Source of the DNA: Xenoacremonium recifei
Taxonomy: Eukaryota > Ascomycota > Sordariomycetes > Hypocreales > Nectriaceae
NCBI GenBank assembly: GCA_012184525.1
Contig: WOFQ01000013.1
Span: 1-64,000, forward strand
DNA: 64,000 nucleotides
Reading direction: 5' to 3'
The notes under the pieces: model-generated
Database searches by the model: none
Told to the model about the DNA's origin: nothing
Seen by the model: the letters and a program-made list of their open reading frames with translations, nothing else
Shown here: positions 21,739 through 32,799 of the stretch, piece after piece
Layout of the letters: each line of letters opens with the position of its first letter
Numbering within the stretch: position 1 is the stretch's first letter
Position numbers and translations under genes: made by a program

Positions 21739-23081
21739 CGAGAAAGCCTCAGCGTCGGTGGATATCTTGACAGATGAAGATGTGTTTAACTAGGTGAATT
21801 GTGGCCGGGCGTGTGCAAGATGGCATTTTCGAAAGACTGGAAATGAAGGGAAGGATTCCGAAATTAGGGGTCAGCGATGGGGAGAAGTTATATCAATGGT
21901 ACTTGTATGTACCGTATGGCCAAGAGGGGCAGATCCAGCCTAGACCACGCTAGGGGCTACGTATAATCTCTACTTTGATGATACGTACCATCCGGGGAAG
22001 GGTCAAGAAATTAGGAATAACACACGATTTTGGGGATATTAAGCGGTTGCTTCAATTATCCATGTGATATAAGCTTGAGCTTCCTGGGTTCGCCTGTACT
22101 TTCATTTCGTCAACCCACGTCGGACAATGAGCAAGGAGGGTAACTGACTCGGTCGAAGACCGAGCAGACTCGCTAGCAGATTGACCGGTAGTTTAACCGG
22201 CGGATTGACCGCCACATTTGGCCAGGTAGTTCCGGTACTACTTTATCACCAGCTATGTACGGAGTACCAGATTAGATTTCTCATTGCTCCACCATCCTAC
22301 ACTACTTAAGATCGTCGAAGGCCAGTCCCAGTAAATATCTTGATCCCCCCTCCACTCAACATTCTGGAGTTAGTCACCTTGCTTCCTCCTACATTCTTTC
22401 CCATCGCGTCGCCCATTCCACACTTGTATCTAATAACCAAGTTCTCAAAGCTCCATTATTCCTGATTCTTAGTCCGCTCTAAAGACAAATCACGGCCCCC
22501 AAGCAAAAAGTCTTTGTGTTTTAATGCGTTACGGCCCTCGCCACACGGAAAGATTTACGCAGAATTTAAGGCAAACCCATCTGCATCTATATCTAAGAAA
22601 ATTGAATAACTTGGTTCTTGACATGTGATCCCTGTTCCAAGTTCCAACCTGGGTACTGTATCCGAGATAAACAGTATATCATGTTCAAACATGCGAAAGG
22701 CAAGTACACAAGAGGTATAAATTAACGGCCAAGCACACTGTGATGATGGGCTTAGATCTCGACTCCATTCCCATCAGGAGCTCTTGTATATTTGACGTGA
22801 TGTCACAATCGCCGTAACTATATCAAAGGTAGGTTCAGTTGAGTTACCTGATAAGATGCTTGCAACATTCTACTTAGTTAGAGAAACCCTTACAACGGTC
22901 GATTTTCCCCGGTCGTCTCAAATGATCTGACAAAAAGTTATTTCAAGTTTTGATTGTCCTAAATTCCTCGCACTAATAATCGGACTATCCTCGACCCCAA
23001 TCTATGCTCAGTATCCCGGTATGAAATATGGACCAACGGAGTTGTGACTTTAATCTCACCCATCAACAATTATTCAGCTAC
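21739..23081. other. Intergenic region with inverted repeats
   Basis: 1.34 kb between two minus-strand genes. Besides the inverted repeats at 22148-22211 (separate entry), 22300-22450 is strongly pyrimidine-rich on the plus strand and looks like a fungal core promoter/leader, yet no plus-strand gene follows. No coding sequence is supported. Confidence 0.45.
22148..22211. promoter_or_regulatory. Cluster of inverted and direct repeats upstream of Zn2Cys6 gene
   Basis: 22148-22164: perfect inverted repeat CTCGGTC-GAA-GACCGAG. 22185-22200: CCGGT-N6-ACCGG. GATTGACCG occurs twice (22179-22187 and 22203-22211). All carry CGG/CCG triplets, the half-site of Zn2Cys6 dimers, so self-regulation of the neighbouring factor is conceivable. 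Inference only. Confidence 0.45.
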
Positions 23082-25550
23082 TTAGATCTCTTTGATAAAA
23101 CCAACTTCAATTACCTTGTCCGCGTCTATATCGAGATCTGCAAGCTTAGCACGGGAGTTCTCTCGAATCCAGATGAAAATCCATAACATGATGGAGCGAA
23201 GATAGACGTAAATGGATTTCGAGCCTGCTGGTGGAAGGCGGATTTTCATTGTTTCTTTCCCAAGAACATAAACCATTTGCGAATTCATTTCCGAGCGTAG
23301 GGTTTCCAATTCAGCTTCAGTCCGGTCGGTATGTCGGCCATTCGAAACGGCAGAATCGATTTGAGCCAGGAGAATGTGCGCTAAGCCGGGGTAGAGCACA
23401 TTGTCGGTGTAGCCATGCCGTAGGATGACACTGTAACATGACTCAATCCCAGGAACACGAGTAATAATGTACCGCTCCTGTGGAGGAACTGAAGGAATAG
23501 ACAAAGGCCTCATGTGAAAGAAGATAATAATGGTTGGTCGGGCCGCGAATTTAACCACGAATTGTGCAAAAGAAGGCGGCACTTTCGTCGGATCGCCAGT
23601 CTTGTCAAAAAAGATACCGATGCCTGGTACTGTGGACACCGGCAGACTCCCAAAGACCGGTGCCAGCGTGGCGGGCTGGAAATCTGTGGGCAAGGCTGCC
23701 GTACCGGTATTCAACAGCGTTGTTGGAGTCAGCTGATCCTGTGACTCGGCTTTCCACTGAGCCTCCTTGCCGAAACGCCAAAGTGAAAATATCAGCGTCA
23801 GAGCAAATGCCAAAGTCAACGTGAACCAGGCACCATCTGGAACCTTTTCATAGACAGAAGACAAGAAAGCCCCATCTAGGGCACCGAATATCAACCACAC
23901 CGGGATTACGACATAACTAGGATATCGCCACACAAGGATAGCAACAAGCGCAACCATGCAGGTTGTGACTATTTGTGTCAGCAGGCGCTTACGTCTTAGT
24001 CGTGGAAAACCTACTGAAGGTAACAGTAATAACGCAAACACCATATGCATTGCCCAAGGACGTAGTCTATCCGTTGATTAGCGAAGGTCGTACAATTGTG
24101 TGCATAATTCAGGAGTTACAAACGTTATTGTATACTGCAGTAACAATGATGGTACCAATCATCATCAGCCAATTCGCCATTGGAAGATAGACCTGCTCAT
24201 TGAACTTTCGACTGGTATGGACCACTTTAATGTGCGGAAAGTAGGAGAGCCTCATAATTTGTGTCAACAGCTGGAAGGCCGATGTTATCATGGCTTGAGA
24301 CGCAACAATGGCGGCTAACACAGCGATGACCAAGCTGAAATAAAACGAACCCGGTGGCACGGTGTTGAAAAAGGGGTTTGTGAATGCCGTCCCTGTCTTA
24401 TCGCGAGAAATATACGCTGCTTGCCCTATGTAGGCGAGAAGTAGACATGGGTAAGCTAAACATAGCCATGAAAGCTGAACGGCACGTTTGCTAAAGGCTC
24501 CGAGGTCTGCAAACAGTGCCTCGACACCTGTGAATGCCAGAAGAAGCCCTCCCAATGACTTCCACCCTTCATGTCCATTACGCACCAAGTATGCGAAGGC
24601 GAAATGAGGACTAAATGCCTTGAGCACTGTGTAGTCGTGTACAACAAGATTGTATATGCCAGAGCAAAGGTTGAACAGCAGCCAAATGCAGACGATTGGA
24701 GCAAAGGAAGTTCCGATTTTGGATGTTCCAAGCGGTTGGATCAGGAAAAGAACGGCCAAGATGGCACATGAAATGCCAATGATGGCTGAGGTTCCCAGGT
24801 TGGGGTTAGCGACCTTGATCCCTTGAATGGCTCCCAGTACAGACTGGGCTGGTGTGAGTACGCCATCCGCCATAACCATGGAAACGCCCAGTACACCGAT
24901 GAACTGAAGAATGAACTGAGGGACTTTTGAGTTTTCAAGGAACCAGCGAAGGCTTCTACCACCAGTCCTTAAGTCGTTTGTTCGATATCTCTCCAACCGT
25001 ATAGACATCGCTTCCTTCGGGTCGCGGTGGGCAATGTGCGTGTATCTCGTCAAGAGGCTGTAGAGGGCGAAGGTACCTCCTTGCCCGTCATCATCGGCTC
25101 GTAGTACGATAAAGCAATATTTAACGGTGACGATCATAGTGAGAGACCAGATGATGATTGAAAGAGCGCCGACAAGATCTTCCCATGACGGTTGGGTCGA
25201 GAATGTGGACGAGTAGACGTACAGAGGTGATGTTCCAATGTCGCCATAGATAACGCCCGTGGCTTGGAAACTCAACCAGAGTAGCAGAGTGCCACTAAAG
25301 GTCTACCCCAAAGTCACAATTTAGTGAAGTCGATCCTCAAAGTCAGAAGCCTAGTACTGACCTGCTTTCGTGAACCTCGCAGGTCCTTCTCAGTGATGGC
25401 TCGGACTTTCTCTTCGTCATCGATAGCGAAGTGCATATCGGAAGATGAAACCATGGCGCCTGTTGGATTGTTCTTGTCCGGCGTAGAGATGTCAGGCGTG
25501 TTCCGGCTTCCAACACCAGAGGCTGGCTCAACAGAGTCATCGTTCTCCAT
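23082..25550 (-). CDS. HAK/KUP-type high-affinity potassium transporter
   Basis: Model complement(join(23082..23968,24015..24066,24124..25302,25362..25550)), 768 aa, the normal length for fungal HAK proteins. Plasma-membrane K+ uptake carrier (proton-coupled). Family signature near the first helix: GVIYGDIGTSPLYVYSSTF; further LRADDDGQGGTFALYSLLTR, GVLGVSMVMADGVLTPAQSV, EALFADLGAFSKRAVQLSW, and AVYNNTTSLGNAYGVCV, then RYPSYVVIPVWLIFGALDGAF. About 12 membrane segments followed by a cytosolic C-terminal domain. Four exons; the 52-nt third exon (23 residues around TTSLGNAYG) is bounded by introns 24067-24123 and 23969-24014, and only with both removed does the conserved region read through. The first exon encodes an acidic, Ser/Pro-rich N-terminus. 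Not obviously part of either metabolic group. Confidence 0.94.
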
Positions 25551-27677
25551 GTTATAGCAGCAGGGATGGCAATTGTGTTAACACCGTAGACTATAAATGG
25601 CGCACAGGGTGAGAATTGCATAGAAGAGTGAGGGATTCACAGGTAGCAGGACAAAATCGTGGAAGGGGGAGGATCCGATCAATTTATTTCTCCCACCTGT
25701 CAGCTTTTTCGACGAGGGTGACGGCCGATGTTTTCCGCTTGAGCAACTGGGCCAGGGCTCTATTCGCTTGGTAAATCACCCCATTGTATCCATGTTACAG
25801 GTTTCTAAATCCCAGTTGGAAACTTTGAACCATGCCGATAGAGAACTAGTGCAAATTTCTGGAAAGAGTGCGAGCACAGATCTGAGGGGATGCAATTTCA
25901 GCTTCTCTGGATTTGATCTCGTTCCCAGGGGCCATGTTGGTTGGCACGGTATGAGAACTCCAGCGCCATTACGTTTCGATCTTGACATGCTCATACAAAT
26001 TTGGATTAGATTCGAGTATGCGGGCGCAGGTTGAGGCTTAGGATATCGGTCTCATCCAGATTGGAGGAGAATCACGAAAAAGCGGATATCACGACGGATT
26101 TCACCGGCTCACATGTCTGGGAAAGCGTCACTCGACCAAAGAGAAAAATGCCTCAGGGGCGATAGACACATAGCCCCTGCCTTCGACGATCCAGATCGTG
26201 GGCAGTGCAGCTGCAAACTACGTGGAACCGATGGTAACAATATCAGGCAATGTGTAATACATCATGTGTTAGTTGGTTCACTCCACGATGTTTGAAAGTG
26301 GGCCTAGCATCTCTAGTAGCCATTCAGCTATGGGAAACTGTACTCCGGGATACACTACTGCGGCTTTAATGCTCCATATGAGACCCCATCATTGTTCGTT
26401 CCTGTCCGCATCAAAGACCCGATTGCCAAGACATGTCTAAAGATGATAGGTAGTGCCTGAATTATCCTGGTTATCTAACGCCGTTCGACTCGGGTCTGCT
26501 CTAAGGCACCAATCGAGGCTTATGTCCCTTCTTCGGGCGGACTCCGAACTACTAGGGGTAATATTAAATGCCACGACTCTTAATGGCCGAATGAATGATC
26601 TCCTCTTAAACATCACAACTGTGCCGTTTATATCTTTTGGTGTGTGTCATCCCGCTAGCATGAAGACCGATAATCTAGACGGTCACTACTAAGTTTTGTG
26701 TGAGGCAACTCCTAAGAAATGTACTGCGCAAAGTTCAAGCTTTTTAGCGAAGACTGCGGGAACTTGACCTTCTCTAGTTGGAGTTCAGAGATGAAATCCG
26801 AACCCGTCAGCTAACTACGAAATTCGGAAGCTCGTCCCCAGGAGAGCTGCTTGGGGGTCGAGAACCGAGACATGGTGTGCCTTCCCGGCACGTATGTCGG
26901 CCGTCTTTATCTTTTTCCCGCATGTCTCATTCTCTCCGGCAAATACCGTCTCCAAGCTGGACTTGAGAAATCTTCACGATGAGGACACCCATGTCATCAC
27001 TCCGCAATTAGTACAACAACAGACAAGTGTCTACTAGCCGGATATATTAGAAAAGCGGCATTTTCTCTCTCGTCTGGTATCGCTTCGATCATTAAGGGGA
27101 ACTTGCTAGAGCCTCATAAGAGCGATTTCACTTCTGGCTCCATGATTCAGGGAGCACATTTTACCACAATTGCCCACACAACCCAGTTCCATGTTTATGG
27201 ACAGGCTTGCATGTAGTATCCATTGTTTAAGTTGAAGGACCTAGACCGCTTAAATGGGATGAACGCCTATTCTTCCATCTCCGACAACTTCATCATGTGA
27301 ATGTCAGTGGAAGGATGAGCATAGTCTTTCGCATGCGATGCAGACCAAGGGTTGAGTTGCAATGTTCTTCAAAGACCACCATGCACCAAACTCTGCTCAT
27401 TGAGTAATGCACAGGGAGCGATAGCCCTAGTAATTCACGTTTGTTCTCGGCTCCTTTCATTGTCAGAACTCTCTGGAACAAGAAAACCGGAGGACACTTC
27501 AAACGTGAAAACACTTCAAACGTGAAAACACTTCAAACGTGAAAACACTTCAAACGTGAAAACACTTTCATAGGGTTTTCTAGTACAATGGATGGTGCAT
27601 GTTTAGGTTAAAAGGCGACGAAAAAAAAGACAGTCGCATATCCAGCCTTAATTCAGAGGGAAGATACGACAATATTT
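25551..27677. other. 2.1-kb region without a supported gene
   Basis: Only short random-looking frames on both strands, with no domain that I recognise. A 17-bp tandem repeat lies at 27496-27563. The left end is the promoter of the potassium transporter (starts at 25550). Confidence 0.45.
27496..27567. repeat. 17-bp tandem repeat, four perfect copies
   Basis: Unit ACTTCAAACGTGAAAAC at 27496-27512, 27513-27529, 27530-27546 and 27547-27563, then four bases of a fifth. The copies are identical, implying recent expansion. Each unit contains a near-palindromic TTCAAACGTGAA. It lies in gene-free DNA about 115 bp beyond the 3' end of the tannase-like gene. Confidence 0.95.
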
Positions 27678-29668
27678 CTAATATAGCAGTTTACATTCAA
27701 AGTTTGCAGCTTCATTGATATCCCCCTTGCCCTTGTATTTGGCCTGCTTTGGGTAGGCGCAGATAGGACGCTGTTTGTTAATTTTATATCCCGCAGAATT
27801 TGTAAGATGACTACCAATTATCTGATCTGGTGCATGTCCATTTTCCACCCAATTAACTAGTGCTAGTAGGATGTCATGCTCTGAGTTACTATAGCCCGGA
27901 ACGCTATAAAGTGACGATGAAAGGCTCGTGGCTTGCATCGGGCCAGCAATATACCATGGAGCATCCATCGTGCTCGGTGTGCTGTAACAGTGCCTAGGAT
28001 ATCGTGCAAAGTTAGTTTCAAACCAACGAGAATGGTCCGTACTTCATCGGAGAAAACTAAAAGGCAAGAGGTATGTTGTAGAGGCTGTTGGAAACTCACT
28101 CCATCCCAGGAATCAAGAAGAATCGGTAAAAGTCTTCAATGTCAATACCCTGAGCTCCGAGGATCTCGGAAACGTGGTCATAAAAGTAAATGCCCATACC
28201 GGGTGGTACGATTGCATCTGAATGACCGTGATAATGGATCAGCTTGCTTCCATGACGGGCAAATGGCGCGAGGTCGAAATTGTTAGCATTGGATTCCCCC
28301 GGATCCATGGCATCTGCATATTGCAAAACAGCAAAGTCGAGATCCTCGTACGTGAAGTTACTTAGACCGAGCATATGCTGCAAAAACCAGTACTGAGATG
28401 CGATGCTAGCATTTCCACCGTCTCCCACGACACCGCTCTCATTCCACATGGCTTCGCTGCCGTACAGCATGTGAGTATAGATAAAGGTATCATTCGTTTC
28501 GATCCAGTCAGTGTATATTTTGTGCAGTGTCTCGATTTGAGGCGCTGTAAGGCAGCCGGGGACAGTTTCGTTGTCATGTCCAGCGCCGCACATCAGCGGA
28601 CGGTAGTCAAAGTTGCAACGGAAGGGATCCGAGATGATGGAATCTACCAAACCATCCTGAGCATCGCATTGGCGGAGAACCTCATTGGCAATGACGCTGA
28701 ACATGTCGTTGGGTATGGTGTGAGCTGAGCCAGCGGGTGCCTGGAATGTAGTCCCCTTAAGATTCCAAAGCTGCTGATGGGTCGTCCACCAGGGTGGGCA
28801 TGCCGCGATGATACCGTCGTAGTCATCTGGGAACATCTGCGACTCTTTCATTGCCTGGCGGCCTCCAGTTGAGCAACCAGCAAAATAGCTGTAGCTAATC
28901 TTCTGGTTGTAGAAGTTCTCAGCCAGCAATTTGCCAGCTTTGCTCGCAAGGTGATTCGCACGCCATCCCCAATCGTTGAGTGACTCTGGGTTCTGCCACC
29001 AAGTGCCATCCATATCCGAGCCGATGTGACCTGTATCTGACCCGACCGCTGCAAAACCATAGCGTAGGCCCACGGCCTAAAACTCTTGTCAGTATGCTAA
29101 TGGTAGAGTTCGGTGCGGCTTTGATTCGTGCGGGGCTCAAGAATGGGACGCACCATATCAAGCCAATCGATGCCGCTACCTTCTTGGGCTGCCTGACTAC
29201 AATGCCATCCAGAGTCAGTGGCAGCTCGCAATAAATGCCGGCCTTCACAGGTCATGGGGCTACTCACAAAAAGCGCCCATTCCAGTCATCGGGTAAGAAC
29301 AAGCCAAAGCTGTAATGCGTGCCGAAACCAGTGGTTGCATTTACCTGCACTGCACAAGTGGCTGGTAAGTTTGTGGGGATGCTATCCGTTTCATTTGGGC
29401 TTTGGAAAGTTGAGTTCTCGGCATAGTGGGCGGCATAAACGACTTGGGCTGCTGTTCCATTATTATCAAGGATTTTTTGGAATGTTTGAATATTGCAAGG
29501 AGGCGTATTTGAGTCAGGAGTGGCGGTTGAGTTGAGAAGTGAGCTTTCGGCCATTCTCAGAAGGAACGCCGTAAAGAGCATTGAGGGTAAGGAAAGCATT
29601 GTATTGGTGATAAGTAGACCAAAATTTTGACTTGGCGAAGGAAAAGATCGGAAAATATGATTGGCCAT
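27678..29668 (-). CDS. Tannase/feruloyl esterase family hydrolase
   Basis: Model complement(join(27678..27993,28100..29076,29154..29196,29268..29668)), 578 aa. Secreted serine esterase of the tannase family (feruloyl esterase B and tannases), acting on esters of plant phenolic acids. Catalytic landmarks: nucleophile in YFAGCSTGGRQ, aspartate in HYHGHSDAIVPPG, histidine in IPGMEHCYS; this is the CS-D-HC arrangement in which a disulfide holds Ser and His together. The Ca-binding region CDAQDGLVDSIISDP is present. The ATG at 29668 gives an N-terminal extension; the inner ATG at 29599 starts MLSLPSMLFTAFLLR, a convincing signal peptide. The 71-nt intron 29197-29267 (GTGAGT, branch CTGAC, TTGTAG) is the only join I found that keeps frame; it gives GRFFQAAQEGSGIDWLDM, where relatives have a GNGG-type loop, so this junction is the least certain. 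Confidence 0.87.
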
Positions 29669-30217
29669 GGTATCCGCTTCGTCTGCGGGAGAGAAAGCCT
29701 ATTAAATATTGAACAGGCCCTACGTAAGTGTACCATCTAGTCTCCAGTTCGGTTCGAAAATCTATGTTATGGAATATGAGGTATAGCGAAGGCTAATTGT
29801 TATGCAAGGCGAACAACTGGCACGTCCGTAACCATTCAAACCACCAATACCGGTACCAAAAGCAACGATCTAATCACAATTCGGCAGCAGCACCGGTAGT
29901 TCACGGTGAGTAGTACATTTACGCCTTAGCATAAAGAGGGGAAACGCGGGACTGGTAAGGTCACAGTCGGTCTATTCCATTGATGGAAAGAATAATCAAT
30001 TTCTTCGGGCCGATAGTTACGATCGCCTAACTCGCCAACTCGCTTATATCGGCAAGAGAAGTAGAACAAGTCCAACAGACATGTCAGAGCTTCAATGCCA
30101 ATCAGTTTTAATAGAAAAGATTTAAGTAGGACGCATTTATGAATAAGCAGAGTGAAATGGAACCGATGTACAGGTTCGCCAATAGTTTGACACTGATAAA
30201 ACGAAGTGTTCATCATA
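29669..30217. other. Divergent promoter, tannase-like / DUF1993 genes
   Basis: 549 bp between divergent start codons. No supported coding sequence; the minus-strand frame at 29926-30366 overlaps the start of the DUF1993 gene and is its shadow. Confidence 0.5.
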
Positions 30218-30733
30218 ATGCAATCTTCGAACCACTCATACAGCGTACCAATATTCGTCTCGGGATTGCAGACACTGTCTAATATCCTCACCAAAGCTAC
30301 TGACCATGCCAAAAAGAACAGGATCGACTTTGGCGATTTGGTCAATGCTACTGTGCCCCCGGACAAGAAACCACTTTCCCATCAAATCCGTGGTTTAGTG
30401 AGAATAGCCAGGACTTCCGTCAGCTATCTCTCCCAAACCGAGATATCTCCGCTGGATGAACCTCCAAATACCATTGAAGGTCTTCAAAACTATGTCTCAG
30501 AAGCTATCACGACCTTGAAAGAAGCAGGTATCCCAGAAGCATTTAAGCAAGATGATTCTCACTTGATAACGTTCTCTTTTGAACAAAAGGAACATAATGC
30601 TTCCTTGCAGCATTACTTGAGGGGCTTTGCGATACCAGACTTCTTCTTTCATCTAAGCAATGCATATACAATTTTGAAGATGCAGGGTATACCACTTTCG
30701 AAAACGGATCACTTGAGGGAGTTCATGCCATGA
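30218..30733 (+). CDS. DUF1993 domain-containing protein
   Basis: Single exon, 171 aa, the usual size for the family. The whole protein matches the DUF1993 pattern: VPIFVSGLQTLSNILTKA near the start, IDFGDLVNATVPPDKKPLSHQI, and the ending IPDFFFHLSNAYTILKMQGI followed by PLSKTDHL. The family is related to the DinB/YfiT-like four-helix fold and is of unknown function; no catalytic residues can be assigned. Start: the ATG at 30218, because the longer frame would begin at a GTG. No signal peptide or membrane helix. Confidence 0.88.
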   Translation: MQSSNHSYSVPIFVSGLQTLSNILTKATDHAKKNRIDFGDLVNATVPPDKKPLSHQIRGLVRIARTSVSYLSQTEISPLDEPPNTIEGLQNYVSEAITTLKEAGIPEAFKQDDSHLITFSFEQKEHNASLQHYLRGFAIPDFFFHLSNAYTILKMQGIPLSKTDHLREFMP

Positions 30734-31360
30734 GTGAAGGATCTGTCTAGTCTTTATTTTCATTTCATAAGTAGGATATTCTTAGATCCTAGCTCAATCT
30801 ACCTCTAGGCTGCAAAGGGAATATGGGACTGACTGGGTGATATTGGAAATATCTCTGAGCTCATTATATGTTGAAAAGCAACTATCGAGAAAGAAACTAC
30901 TATCGAGACAGAATAGGGGCTTAGGGTTCAAAAGAAATCACATACACAACAAAATGAGGCGCTTTATAAGTCATTGCATACTAAACGGCTTCAATAATAG
31001 TCATAGATTCTGCTTATTCTTCATTAGTTGGGTGTTCTTACTTCCAGGCACTACAGCTGATATGTACTCCAGCCAGCATATTATAAGCAAATATGCTACT
31101 TATCCGGCAAACAGAAAAATTTCAAATAAAAAGCTTCGCACGATGCGGCCAATTTCTAATCCTATCTTCCATCCTATCATATATCTAATTAATGGCCAGC
31201 TTTGTCCATTTAAGCGGCGGCGACTCAGGCGGGAGCGGACGTGTGACGCTAAAATCTGGCGGTCCAATTTGACGTCTACATGCCGGTTATCCAAATGAGC
31301 ACAATTTCGTGACCTACGAGCGAAAGTGTATGAGAGCTAGGAGAAAGAACAGAGCAATAC
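30734..31360. other. Intergenic region
   Basis: Very AT-rich. The 153-codon plus-strand frame at 30837-31298 is low-complexity and unlike any family I know, so it was not called. No other feature seen. Confidence 0.45.
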
Positions 31361-32127
31361 TTACTCGAACCATTCGACCCATTCTGCCTCAGACCATTGG
31401 CTCGCAATGCTAGAATCCTGTATCCCGTTCACGCAAATAGAAGGCTGGAATGAATCTGAACATTTTATTTGGCTTAGAAAATCGAATTGAATACTTACCA
31501 CAGCCCAAATTCCGTTCTGGCGGGCGAGGTGAGAGTAGTACTTTGTGTCAACAATAAGAGGAGTCCTGGAGACGTTCAGAGCCTATGTTAGTTTCATAGA
31601 AGTAGTCTATATTTTTATGGTAAGATTTTTTCTTTTGACTCACCCACCATATCTGAAATCATTCAGTGCCATTGTGTCCCTCATAACATTAATTGCATCG
31701 TCCTCGGTCATCAGTCCCGCATCCTGGACTACCCCTCCGCTAATAACATCGAGGCGTGCTTTAATTGAATTAGGGCTCTCGTCTTGAACCTGAGGATCGT
31801 AGAATTCTCGCTGGCGCTCCATAAACTGCCGAAGACAGTTAAACCACAGCCGTCCATTCAATGTTGGCTCAGTACAGAATGCTCGGCCAAACCCAAGCAA
31901 ATGTTCCGCCACGTAACAGCCTTGAGGATGCCAGACATGAGGTGCCAGCCGGAAAACTACTCTCACTTTACCGTAGTATTTTCCCCCTTCGATAATTTCG
32001 GGAACAATAGCGTTAGAAATACTTCGGAGAGCTCGTTAGAGGCAGGGCAGATAAGTCCAAGGTAAATCTCAATACTTGTCGGACCCTGACCAAGTATGGT
32101 GAACTGCAGGTGTGGTGGACACGCCAT
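31361..32127 (-). pseudogene. DsbA/thioredoxin-like fold protein, apparently frameshifted
   Basis: Exons complement(31361..31444), (31499..31565) and (31644 to about 32127) carry a fungal thioredoxin-like protein of the DsbA superfamily. The last two introns are clean (GTGAGT to CCAG, GTAAGT to CCAG) and give PLIVDTKYYSHLARQNGIWAVP and then SICVNGIQDSS. The first exon starts MACPPHLQ with the fold's first strand SIEIYLGLICPASNEL, but this is in one frame, while IVPEIIEGGKYYGKVRVVF is in another. The shift occurs within about 32000-32030. The one splice variant that would bypass it (GTCAGG at 32091 to GAG near 32034) deletes the conserved IEIYLGLICP strand and has a branch point almost touching the acceptor. 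So this is a pseudogene, or the assembly has a one-base error. The stop at 31361 overlaps a GTAAGT and could also be a splice donor. Confidence 0.6.
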
Positions 32128-32799
32128 GTTGACTTAGTAGACGAAACGAAACATACCTCCCAAGGAATCAAGGCTGTATTGTCTTATTTGTTGCCTACTT
32201 CATGCTGGACTCATATTAGCGTCAGTAGTTGGAATTTCGGCTAACTGCAGAAGGGCCAATCCAGGAAACATGCCGAGATAAGCGATACCTGGTTTCAATT
32301 GATCAGCAAAGTTACATTATCCAGCAAATAGATCTCACTGCGTTGACTATCTATGAACTAGCTCCTAAAGACAGTGCTGACTGCATCATGAGATCCGAGC
32401 CGACACAAGCGAAGCGATTTTAGCGAGCTCCCGTATCGTTCGACCCTGTGGGCGGATAGCTGAGTTTCCTATCCCAGACTGATTCTCAAACTCCAAGCTG
32501 CTCGGCTGCTCTATTTCTGCCCTAGTCCTACCCCGCAATGCTCCCCATGGGGTGAGTGGCAACTGGTCTGTACACAAGCTAGACTTGTTCATCGCGTATC
32601 GAGATGAACGCTTAGCACGCCCGGCGTTGGCTGGGCCGGTTCTCCTCTTCATCGAAATGTAACAATACATTAAGTGACTGGTATTTAAGAGCAATGTTTT
32701 CTCCTTCGAGTAACGCCAATGGTCTCCAATTACTGCTTCAGATCCCTCGCTCTCCCCTCCTTGTTCAGTTCCAAAATAATATCATCCCGAGTCGACACG
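32128..32799. other. Divergent promoter region
   Basis: Between the start of the thioredoxin-like gene (-) and the MFS gene (+). No coding sequence supported; the last 120 bp are pyrimidine-rich, as expected for a leader. Confidence 0.5.

Noticed and set aside
28375..28728. 117-codon plus-strand frame opposite the tannase-like gene
   Set aside because: Antisense to the catalytic exon; the tannase motifs on the other strand explain it.
29154..29267. Alternative acceptors (29225 and 29243) for the tannase first intron
   Set aside because: Their phase does not match the GTGAGT donor; only the acceptor at 29197 keeps the frame into IDWLDM.
30837..31298. 153-codon plus-strand frame after the DUF1993 gene
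   Set aside because: AT-rich, low-complexity product with no family resemblance and no splice partner.
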